Of a DNA stretch of 6,789 bases, positions 1 through 6,789 are shown one piece after another; position 1 is the first letter of the stretch, and every line of letters starts with the position of its first letter. The stretch lies in the NCBI GenBank assembly GCA_937975525.1, contig CALJUJ010000673.1, forward strand, positions 1-6,789, written 5' to 3'. Under the pieces are notes generated by a model, which made no database searches, was not told the DNA's origin, and saw only the letters and a list, made by a program, of their open reading frames with translations. The translations under genes were made by a program, and so were the position numbers. The stretch is from an uncultured bacterium (lineage in GTDB: Bacteria > Desulfobacterota > Binatia > HRBIN30).

Positions 1-627
1 TACGGGCTCCCGTACTGGTTCCCGCCCCTCGACACAGGCACGACCGACTACGAGGGCGCGTTCGGCGGCAAGACCGCCACGTGGGGCGACGGTACGACGA
101 CGACCACGATCGGCGGCATCGACCGTTCGACCTACGACCTCGCGCGCAACTGGGCCGTGAACCACCGCGGCCACGTCGATATGAACTTCTGCCGGGCCCT
201 GCGCCGGGCGATGGAGTACACGGGCTTCAAGGAGCCCGCGGACCTTCAGGAGTTCATCCGCATGAGCGCGGGCGACTCGTGGATGTTCTTCACGCCGATG
301 GACTTCAAGCTCCAGTACGAGGACCTCGTGAACTCGGGGCCTGATGACCGCAACGGCGACCTCAACCCGTTCAAGGGCTCGTCGCTCACCTACCGCGGGA
401 TGCGGTGGCGCTCGATGACCGCTCTGAACGACTCGACGCTGCAATCGTGCTTCGGTATCAACCTCGCCCACTTCTTCTGCGTCGTGCGTCGCGGTTGGTG
501 GAAGCGGATCGGGCGAGCCCAGCAGCTCGAGGACCGTCACACGTTCGTCAAGGGTTACGACTGGCGCTTCCAGCACGTGTGCGACAACCCGCGCAAGGGC
601 GGGTTCCACATCCACAAGAAGTGGTAG
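1..627 (+). CDS. phage major capsid protein, C-terminal part (5' end cut by window edge)
   Basis: The reading frame is open from base 1 to a TAG stop at 625-627, giving 208 residues without the true start. It begins YGLPYWFPP. Further on come a TGFKEP segment, a DDRNGDLNPFKG segment, then FGINLAHFF, RHTFV and a final C-NPRKGGFHIHKK tail. From memory this order matches a family of environmental phage major capsid proteins (YG[IL]PYW, then a region where the subunit contacts a neighbour, then a GIN.. strand, and an aromatic, basic C-terminus ending in IHK). Such proteins are thought to have the HK97 fold and to build the icosahedral shell; the fold is inferred here. Roughly half the protein is probably missing upstream. 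An internal ATG at 157 should not be used as the start, because the coding signal and family match extend upstream of it to base 1. The decoration gene follows after 17 bases. The family match is recalled, not computed. Confidence 0.75.
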   Translation, partial: YGLPYWFPPLDTGTTDYEGAFGGKTATWGDGTTTTTIGGIDRSTYDLARNWAVNHRGHVDMNFCRALRRAMEYTGFKEPADLQEFIRMSAGDSWMFFTPMDFKLQYEDLVNSGPDDRNGDLNPFKGSSLTYRGMRWRSMTALNDSTLQSCFGINLAHFFCVVRRGWWKRIGRAQQLEDRHTFVKGYDWRFQHVCDNPRKGGFHIHKKW

Positions 628-644
628 CCCCCAGCCCCACCTGA

Positions 645-1820
645 ATGAGAATCACGATGAGCAATATGCCAGGAGTTGCGACCTACGAGGGGCAGCAGAC
701 GAACATTCCGCGCCCCTTCAGCTACCGCGGCACCACCACACTCAAGAACGGAATGGTGCTGTGTTTCGATTCCGATTCCGCCGCGGCCGATCACACCGCG
801 ACGGGCACCTACACCGCCGCCGAGCAGGCCGAAGCGGCGCGTCAGTCGTGGGTGGAGAACCCGAGCGCGTCCAACTACAACAACCCCGCCGGTATCGTCG
901 TCAATGCGCCGAGTGCGGGCATCACGGCGAACGCGAGCGGAGACACGCCCGTGCAGCTGCTCCCTTTTGTCCCTGGCGGGATTATGCAGGAGTCGAAGCC
1001 GTACGTGGAGATCAGCGTTGGTATCGGCGATCTGCTCGGTGTTGCCCCGGGACGGATGTATTTGTCGAAGTGGACCTGCGGCCCCTGCCTCGGGATCTGC
1101 CGCACGGCTGCTACTGGTACAGCGGCGGCTCCCGCCGTCGTTCAGGCCGACTTGGGCCGCTTTACGCCTACTGATGAGCAGATGGCCGGGAAGGTCATCC
1201 GCGAGTCGATCCACGCGGGCAACTACGACGCTAGCGCTGCGGGCTTCACCGAGACCGCGGTATCTGTGGGTGCCGGCACGTCCAACTTCAGCGTCGACGC
1301 GACACAGGACCACATCCTCGCCACGAGCGCAGCCAACGACAACGATGGCATCGAGACGCAGCGGGACATCACCCCGTTCAACCTCACCGCCAACGACCCG
1401 TGCTTTGGCCGCTTCAAGTTCCAGCTTGCCGACGTGGATGAGACGGAGCTTTGGTGCGGCCTTGCCGACACCGGAACGACGCTCGTGACCAGCGGCGACG
1501 ATGATCGCGTTGGGTTCCACAAGGTGGGCACGGGCACGACGCTCGAATCCATCTGCGAGGAAGGTGGCACCGAGACCGATGAGGATCTTGAGACCGCCGT
1601 TGCCGATGCGACCGACTACGAATGCATCTTCTTCTGGGACGGGATCGGCACCGTCTACTTCTGGGTGAACGGCACGTCGGGCGGAAGCTCGGGCGCGACC
1701 GACATCACCGCCAACATCCCGCAGACGGTCGGCCTCGGTCTGTCGTTCGGCATCCTGAACAGCGCGGCTGGCGCCGAGACGGCCAAGTTCTACATGGCCC
1801 AGGCGTTCCAGCACAACTAG
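645..1820 (+). CDS. probable capsid decoration/cement protein with lectin-like C-terminal half
   Basis: 391 residues, directly after the major capsid gene. Residues about 15-170 contain PFSYRG, then LKNGMVLCFDSDS, then W-ENPSASNYNNPAGIVV. This resembles small capsid cement or decoration proteins, which are often beta-rich and encoded next to the capsid gene. Residues about 205-391 look like a concanavalin-A-like beta sandwich: a FGRFKFQLADVDE strand, an acidic loop with DDDRVGFHK, an ECIFFWDGIGTVYFWVNG strand pair, and a closing AKFYMAQAF strand. The lectin half could bind sugars on the host surface or simply be an outer knob; neither is shown. There is a CGPC-LGIC stretch at residues 145-152. 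The start is uncertain: in-frame ATGs lie at 645, 657 and 666. None has a strong ribosome binding site; the GAG at 647-649 would suit the start at 657. Cell targeting signals are absent, as expected for a virion protein. Confidence 0.6.
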   Translation: MRITMSNMPGVATYEGQQTNIPRPFSYRGTTTLKNGMVLCFDSDSAAADHTATGTYTAAEQAEAARQSWVENPSASNYNNPAGIVVNAPSAGITANASGDTPVQLLPFVPGGIMQESKPYVEISVGIGDLLGVAPGRMYLSKWTCGPCLGICRTAATGTAAAPAVVQADLGRFTPTDEQMAGKVIRESIHAGNYDASAAGFTETAVSVGAGTSNFSVDATQDHILATSAANDNDGIETQRDITPFNLTANDPCFGRFKFQLADVDETELWCGLADTGTTLVTSGDDDRVGFHKVGTGTTLESICEEGGTETDEDLETAVADATDYECIFFWDGIGTVYFWVNGTSGGSSGATDITANIPQTVGLGLSFGILNSAAGAETAKFYMAQAFQHN

Positions 1821-1853
1821 ACCTGACAAGGTTCAGTGCCACCGGGCCCCTTC

Positions 1854-1869
1854 AGGCGCGGCGGCGCCT
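1854..1869 (+). other. short GC hairpin
   Basis: AGGCGC (1854-1859) pairs perfectly with GCGCCT (1864-1869) around the 4-base loop GGCG. It lies immediately 5' of a longer hairpin, so the two could stack end to end in the transcript. In so GC-rich a sequence a 6-bp stem alone is weak evidence; the position next to the second stem is what makes it notable. Confidence 0.4.
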
Positions 1870-1870
1870 C

Positions 1871-1897
1871 GCCCATCCGTCGAAAGACGGATCGGGC
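1871..1897 (+). terminator. strong stem-loop with GAAA tetraloop; terminator-like or translational control
   Basis: ATCCGTC (1875-1881) pairs perfectly with GACGGAT (1886-1892) around a GAAA loop (1882-1885), a stable GNRA tetraloop closed by C-G. With C1893 bulged, GCCC (1871-1874) pairs with GGGC (1894-1897), and C1870-G1898 extends the stem to about 12 bp. Only TTT follows (1900-1902), so it is a poor classical intrinsic terminator. It may instead attenuate transcription after the capsid genes, protect the 3' end of the capsid message, or limit access to the ATG at 1905. The pairing is seen directly; the role is inferred. Confidence 0.5.
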
Positions 1898-1904
1898 GGT
1901 TTAG

Positions 1905-2759
1905 ATGGCTCTCGATCGGATGAGTTCGATGACGCTCTCAAACCTGATCATCAGGTTCGGGATGCGTACCGGCTTGATTCAGGCCGGAACCGGAGCCAAC
2001 GACAACAAGGCCAAGGTGCCCGACGACCCGTACACCAAGGACGTGTGCATCCGGTTCATCAACGACGGGTATCGCCGCTTCCTCAACCACGATCCTGAGT
2101 GGAGCTTCCTGCGCGAGCGCGTCGTCATCACGTTCGACGTGAATGGAACCGGGACCGACAATGTGGACGGGAAGGCGTGGAGGTACCGGATCCCCCGCCC
2201 GTTCAGCGGGCCGCCCACCTCCCCGTGGGTCTATACGGACACGGCCAGCCCCTACACGCACCTGATCGAGCGCAACGAGCAGTTCATCATGCGGATGCAC
2301 CAGCGCGGGGTGAACGCGGCACCCGCTCGCTATGTGGCGTACCGCGAGATCCCGCAGCGCGACGCCCCGGACGGTGAGCGAGCCGGATGGGAGATGATCG
2401 TCTGGCCGACGCCGACCAGCGCCGACACCGTCCAGGCGGTGTTCAAGCTCCGCAAGCACGAGCTTCACGACCTCGCCGAAGCCCACATCTGCGGCGGGGA
2501 TCACGACAACTCAATCCTCAACGCAGCGGTCTACGAATGGACCCTGCACGACGCCAGCCGGCGCGATCGCATCGCCACGCTGAAGACCGAGATGGAACAA
2601 CACTTCGCCGCTTCGGTGGAGTTGGACAAGGCCAAGCGTGTGAAGAATCACGGTCAGTGGCACGACACGAGTATCCGCCCTGACCTGTCAATGGACGCCG
2701 AGCCGGTAGATGCGACCACCCGGGCGACGTTCACGTACGACGGCGCCACGTTGACGTAG
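1905..2759 (+). CDS. probable head-tail adaptor (connector) protein
   Basis: 284 residues. The N-terminus (MTLSNLIIRFGMRTGLI, then YTKDVCIRFINDGYRRFLNHDPEWSFLRERVVITF) has the layout of phage adaptor proteins of the P22 gp4 / T7 gp11 kind: an opening helix, a helix with a [FL]INDG-RRF pattern, then a W-L strand leading into a beta region. The middle carries a basic/aromatic stretch ending in WEMIVWPTPTSADTVQ. The C-terminal part (ILNAAVYEWTLHD, then TLKTEMEQHF) is helical. In such phages this protein forms a ring under the portal that receives the tail. Starts are possible at 1905, 1920 and 1929. The hairpin ending at 1897-1898 leaves almost no room for a ribosome at 1905, while GGATGAG (1918-1924) sits just before the ATG at 1929, and MTLSNLI looks like a natural N-terminus, so 1929 is a real alternative. 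The stop codon lies inside the ribosome binding site of the next gene. The assignment rests on pattern and gene position. Confidence 0.55.
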   Translation: MALDRMSSMTLSNLIIRFGMRTGLIQAGTGANDNKAKVPDDPYTKDVCIRFINDGYRRFLNHDPEWSFLRERVVITFDVNGTGTDNVDGKAWRYRIPRPFSGPPTSPWVYTDTASPYTHLIERNEQFIMRMHQRGVNAAPARYVAYREIPQRDAPDGERAGWEMIVWPTPTSADTVQAVFKLRKHELHDLAEAHICGGDHDNSILNAAVYEWTLHDASRRDRIATLKTEMEQHFAASVELDKAKRVKNHGQWHDTSIRPDLSMDAEPVDATTRATFTYDGATLT

Positions 2760-2763
2760 GAGA
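2758..2763 (+). promoter_or_regulatory. ribosome binding site AGGAGA for the gene at 2773
   Basis: AGGAGA lies 9 bases before the ATG at 2773 and overlaps the TAG stop (2757-2759) of the adaptor gene. It is one of the two clearest Shine-Dalgarno sequences in the window and fixes the start at 2773. The overlap lets a terminating ribosome open or occupy the site, so the two genes are probably translated together. Confidence 0.7.
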
Positions 2764-2772
2764 ACAATCGCC

Positions 2773-3429
2773 ATGAGTCGAGAACAAGGAATCGGACCGA
2801 ACGCGGCGTTCATCGAGGCTTCACTCGACGCCGCCCAGCCCAACTACGGGTTCCGCGACGGGTTCTACACGACCTGGGAACAGTGGTTGGACAAGAACTT
2901 CGCTGCTCTGTCTGCCGATCCCGAGCTTGTCACGGTCAGCACCGACTTCCGCGTAGTGAAGTGGGACCATGACGCGACAGCCGCGGACTTCATCCGGCAC
3001 AACTTCGTCATCCCGCGCTGGTTCCCGCTGCTGGAAGGCTCGGAGTATGGGATCAAGCTCATCGTCCCGGCACGCAAGGTGGACGCCACCGCGGATGAGA
3101 ACAGCGACCTGAAGCTTCAGTGCGGCGCCTCGTGGATCGACAGCGACGACTCCAGCGATGGAGTGGATTCGCTGGCGACCGCGGCTGTCTCGGATGCGTT
3201 GCCGGCGTCGGTCACCGATACCGATGGCCAGAACTTCACCAACATCGTGATCGACCTGGGCGCTCAGTTGAAGACCGAGAGCGCCAGCCTGCTCGCCGGG
3301 CGACAACTCGCACTGAAGCTGGGGCCCAACGAAACGGTGGGGTCGACGGACATGGACCTGCAGATCATGCAGCCCGTTCTGGAGATCCGGCGCCACGCAG
3401 TCAATCAGGTGCCCGCAACGGAAGCTTGA
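2773..3429 (+). CDS. hypothetical phage virion protein, probably beta-rich
   Basis: 218 residues; I do not recognise the family with confidence. An N-terminal part (about residues 1-55) has NYGFRDGFYTTWEQWLDKNF, probably a short helix. After it comes a region of alternating strands: FRVVKW, FVIPRWFPLLEGSEYGIKLIVPARKVDATAD, LKLQCGASWIDSDDSSDGV, NFTNIVIDLGAQ, a GRQLALKLGPNE strand, and MDLQIMQPVLEIRRH. The long strand pairs and a buried-looking IVIDL strand suggest a single beta sandwich. There is no signal peptide or membrane helix. Its place between the adaptor and a propeller gene, with a strong ribosome binding site, suggests an abundant head or tail component such as a tail-completion or spike-attachment protein. 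An auxiliary carbohydrate-binding role is also possible. Only the coding status and the virion context are firm. Confidence 0.6.
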   Translation: MSREQGIGPNAAFIEASLDAAQPNYGFRDGFYTTWEQWLDKNFAALSADPELVTVSTDFRVVKWDHDATAADFIRHNFVIPRWFPLLEGSEYGIKLIVPARKVDATADENSDLKLQCGASWIDSDDSSDGVDSLATAAVSDALPASVTDTDGQNFTNIVIDLGAQLKTESASLLAGRQLALKLGPNETVGSTDMDLQIMQPVLEIRRHAVNQVPATEA

Positions 3430-3452
3430 TTCAACCTCGCGCCTTCATGGAG

Positions 3453-3485
3453 CCCTCTCCCGTCAATCCTCGCGGCGGGAGGGGG
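3453..3485 (+). promoter_or_regulatory. hairpin that pairs away the ribosome binding site of the propeller gene
   Basis: CCCTCTCCCG (3453-3462) pairs with CGGGAGGGGG (3476-3485): ten base pairs, nine Watson-Crick and one G-T, around a 13-base loop (3463-3475). The 3' arm contains the purine-rich GGGAGGGGG (3477-3485), which is also the only good ribosome binding site for the ATG at 3493, 7 bases further on. Folded, the stem would hide the site; opened by transcribing or translating ribosomes, it would release it. It could also act as a weak terminator, but only TTGATT follows. The pairing is seen directly; the regulatory role is inferred. Confidence 0.55.
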
Positions 3486-3492
3486 TTGATTC

Positions 3493-5061
3493 ATGCCAGA
3501 GCAACGGCTGGTCATCCCGTTCAGGGGTGCGCACAGCGCGAGCAGCTTCCGCGACACACCGCCGGGATTCGCTCCGCTCGAGGCGCTCCGCAACTTCGAC
3601 GTGTACGACACGGACGAAGATCGTCCGCGCGGTGGGCAACGACCCGGGCTCAAGCGGCTCTTCTCATCTGCGATGCGAGACGATCCCGTGATGGGGTTCG
3701 GATCCGTCGACGTGGCCCCGCAGGAGATCGGGGTGGGCATCGGCGATTGCGTGGACGGGGGATCGGGCACGTCGATCGAGTCGGGCACGCTGCTCGGAAA
3801 CGTCTGGCGTCTCGATTCGGCCCCCTCGATGGACTGGATGTACTACTACGACCCCGGGGGCACGTCGCCAGGTCAGCTTGATATCGACGCGATTGCGTTG
3901 AGCCCGGACGGAACGAAACTCGCGATCGCGGTCTCGTGGGTCTCAGGCACCGCTCGCAACGCGGTCCGGGTCATCAACGTCGAGGATCAGACGACCGTCT
4001 GGACGGGCGAGCACACCAGCTTCTACTCGGACCCGTACCCGGTGCGGTTCCTGCAGTTCACCTCCGACTCGACGCAGCTGTGCATCGGGCTGGAGGATTC
4101 GATCACGCTGCGAACGGTCGCCAGCGGCATCCAGTCGGACAGCGACACGCTGAACACGTGGGCGGGTGACATCAAGGACGGGGTGCTGTGGAACGATGGC
4201 ACCGACGATTACCTCTTCGTGCTCTTCAAGGGACGTAACACGACGGGGACGGACAACAAGGTTGGAGGTGGAACCGGCACGAGCACGCAAGGTGAGTTCT
4301 TCCGCGCGGGCGTGATGAAGTTCAAGGTCAAGACGACGGGGACGTACGAGCAGGTGCAGTACGGCACGGCGCTCATCGCCACCGACGACTGGTACGAATC
4401 GAATCACGGCTACTGGAGACTGGCCGAGAAGTCAGGACAGGCAGGACGCGGCGCCGAGGTGCAGCGTCTGGCGATCGACAGCGCGGGCAACGTCTACATC
4501 AGCAGGGGAAACGCGGGTGCGGGTCCGGACAACTCGTACCCGCCCGACTTGGCGGCCATTCCGCCTCTTACCGTGTTCAAGATCGCAGCCAATGGCAACC
4601 TCGCCTGGGAGATGGATACGAACTCCATCTACGAAGTGGGCTGGGGTGGCTACATCAACGACGTTCCGTACGGTGGCGACACAACACCCGATACGTCGGT
4701 GACGCCGATCGCGGCGGATGCCAGCGGGTGCTATGTCGGTGGACGCACCAACGGAGGCGGTGTGAGCCTGTTCAAGCTCTCACCGGGTACGGGAACGATC
4801 GTCTGGACTCAGGATCTCATGGACGGAACGGGATCGCTCCGAGCCATTGAGGTGGATCCGTCAGACGGAAATCTAGTCGTCGTGGGGGACGACAACAGCG
4901 CGTGGACTGGTGCATCAGGCACGACCGCGCACATGTGGCGAGTGCACGCCGGCACCGGGGCGATCCTCGCTGACTACAACCTCTCGTCGAACGTGGACGC
5001 GATGGTGCTCGCGGTCCATTCTGACGGCTCGATCTTCTATGGAACGGAGTACATCCCGTGA
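3493..5061 (+). CDS. beta-propeller phage tail protein (possible nozzle or tail-hub component)
   Basis: 522 residues. The N-terminus has LRNFDVYDTDEDRPRGG then QRPGLKRLF (residues 32-56); a similar RGG-RPGL signature opens tail proteins in related environmental phages as I remember them. It is loosely reminiscent of the RRPG segment near the start of T7 gp12-like nozzle proteins. The rest is a chain of propeller blades of WD40/PQQ type: IALSPDGTKLAIAV (about 133-146), VRFLQFTSDSTQLCIG (184-199), VQRLAIDSAGNVYISRG (323-339), LTVFKIAANGNLAWEMDT (359-376), VTPIAADASGCYVGG (403-417), SLFKLSPGTGTIVWTQDL (425-442), IEVDPSDGNLVVVGDD (452-467), MWRVHAGTGAILADYNL (482-498) and LAVHSDGSIFYG (506-517). 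No catalytic motif is visible, so a structural role in the tail is likelier than enzyme activity. The purine-rich site at 3477-3485 supports the start at 3493. The last four bases overlap the next gene. A non-virion propeller protein is less likely given the neighbours. Confidence 0.6.
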   Translation: MPEQRLVIPFRGAHSASSFRDTPPGFAPLEALRNFDVYDTDEDRPRGGQRPGLKRLFSSAMRDDPVMGFGSVDVAPQEIGVGIGDCVDGGSGTSIESGTLLGNVWRLDSAPSMDWMYYYDPGGTSPGQLDIDAIALSPDGTKLAIAVSWVSGTARNAVRVINVEDQTTVWTGEHTSFYSDPYPVRFLQFTSDSTQLCIGLEDSITLRTVASGIQSDSDTLNTWAGDIKDGVLWNDGTDDYLFVLFKGRNTTGTDNKVGGGTGTSTQGEFFRAGVMKFKVKTTGTYEQVQYGTALIATDDWYESNHGYWRLAEKSGQAGRGAEVQRLAIDSAGNVYISRGNAGAGPDNSYPPDLAAIPPLTVFKIAANGNLAWEMDTNSIYEVGWGGYINDVPYGGDTTPDTSVTPIAADASGCYVGGRTNGGGVSLFKLSPGTGTIVWTQDLMDGTGSLRAIEVDPSDGNLVVVGDDNSAWTGASGTTAHMWRVHAGTGAILADYNLSSNVDAMVLAVHSDGSIFYGTEYIP

Positions 5062-5438
5062 CGACAGCAAAGAAAAGTGAGATGTCGATGCCGATGAAGA
5101 TCATTCTCACTGTCGGCGGATTCGTTGCCTCAACGATGCTGATGCTGCTCATCTCGATCGCATCGTGGGCATTCCTCGAAATGAAGTCGGAACTCTCGAC
5201 GCTCGGCGAAGGCATCGCTGCGAACACGAGCGCTACGAACGACCTAACGACGCAGGTCGCGGTACTGGAGACCAGCCAGGAAGACATCAAGCGGCTTGAG
5301 GTAAAGGTCGATCAGTTGCAGGCGCAGTTCACGGCCCACCTGACGAAAGAGGACATCCACGATCAGGGACTCAAGCCCTTGCGCGACGAGGTGGAACGAC
5401 ACGGACGCGAACTGGAGCGCCTGCGGGACAGGGAATAG
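5058..5438 (+). CDS. small protein with one N-terminal membrane helix and a coiled coil
   Basis: 126 residues from a GTG start that overlaps the upstream stop by four bases (GTGA), with GGAG (5046-5049) 8 bases before it. An ATG at 5082 (residue 9) is an alternative start. Residues 15-40 are a continuous hydrophobic helix preceded by lysines (K5, K6, K14), and the later charged part suggests an N-in, C-out membrane orientation. Residues about 43-126 are helical and strongly charged with heptad-like spacing, for example LETSQEDIKRLEVKVDQLQ and PLRDEVERHGRELERLRDRE, so a coiled coil is likely. Phage proteins of this shape include holin-like, spanin-like and XhlA-like lysis proteins, and the uncharacterised membrane coiled-coil proteins found in tail modules. 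No endolysin is nearby, so a lysis role is unproven. The next gene starts at the very next base. Confidence 0.65.
   Translation: MTTAKKSEMSMPMKIILTVGGFVASTMLMLLISIASWAFLEMKSELSTLGEGIAANTSATNDLTTQVAVLETSQEDIKRLEVKVDQLQAQFTAHLTKEDIHDQGLKPLRDEVERHGRELERLRDRE

Positions 5439-6789
<1,351 letters not shown>

Larger units (their letters stand above)
1821..1904 (+). other. 84-base intergenic gap with structured RNA
   Basis: This gap separates the decoration gene from the adaptor gene. It contains a weak CTGA/TCAG pairing (1823-1826 with 1833-1836), followed by two strong hairpins listed separately. I see no promoter-like -35/-10 pair and no long T run. Its length is notable beside the 0 to 17 base spacing at most other junctions. 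Confidence 0.5.

Noticed and set aside
1074..1100. CGPC followed by a third cysteine (residues 145-152 of the decoration protein), like a thioredoxin or zinc-binding motif
   Set aside because: There is no thioredoxin fold pattern around it and no second cysteine/histidine pair for a zinc site. A structural disulfide or chance is more likely.
555..1829. A 424-codon open frame on the - strand, longer than the + strand gene it overlaps
   Set aside because: It lies antisense to the decoration gene, is rich in R, V, G, H and A as expected from the complement of GC-rich codons, and shows no recognisable domain. The + strand frame has a sensible protein with beta strands and the right neighbours.
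3120..3881. A 253-codon open frame on the + strand spanning the end of one gene and the start of the next
   Set aside because: It runs across the intergenic hairpin and has an arginine-rich, low-complexity composition. The two genes it overlaps have better starts, ribosome binding sites and protein features.

Overview
The window is a GC-rich, tightly packed stretch with seven coding regions, all on the + strand. It reads as part of the virion structural module of a tailed bacteriophage or prophage. No plasmid, transposon, CRISPR, rRNA or tRNA sequence is visible. The capsid-to-tail gene order and the families I recognise suggest a podovirus-like phage. The proteins remind me of phage proteins seen in environmental genomes, including planctomycete-associated ones, but the host cannot be fixed from this sequence.

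Layout: 1-627 is the C-terminal part of a major capsid protein, cut by the left edge. 645-1820 is a probable capsid decoration protein with a lectin-like C-terminal half. An 84-base gap (1821-1904) holds two back-to-back RNA hairpins. 1905-2759 is a probable head-tail adaptor and 2773-3429 is an unrecognised, probably beta-rich virion protein. A 63-base gap (3430-3492) holds a 10-bp hairpin whose 3' arm is the ribosome binding site of the next gene. 3493-5061 is a beta-propeller protein, 5058-5438 a small protein with one membrane helix and a coiled coil, and 5439-6737 a lectin-like plus beta-propeller tail protein cut by the right edge. The last 52 bases (6738-6789) are pure C and are most likely a sequencing or assembly artefact.

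The genes probably form one late operon. Capsid and decoration proteins build the shell, the adaptor sits below the portal, and the propeller proteins probably form or decorate the tail. The last three genes overlap or abut (a GTGA overlap, then TAG followed directly by ATG), which suggests translational coupling. The two larger gaps both hold strong hairpins, so expression between capsid and tail genes may be tuned there. I see no defence, lysis or regulatory system that I could call new. The most unusual points are the hairpin that masks a ribosome binding site, the lectin-like domains at two places in the virion module, and the membrane/coiled-coil gene wedged between two propeller genes.
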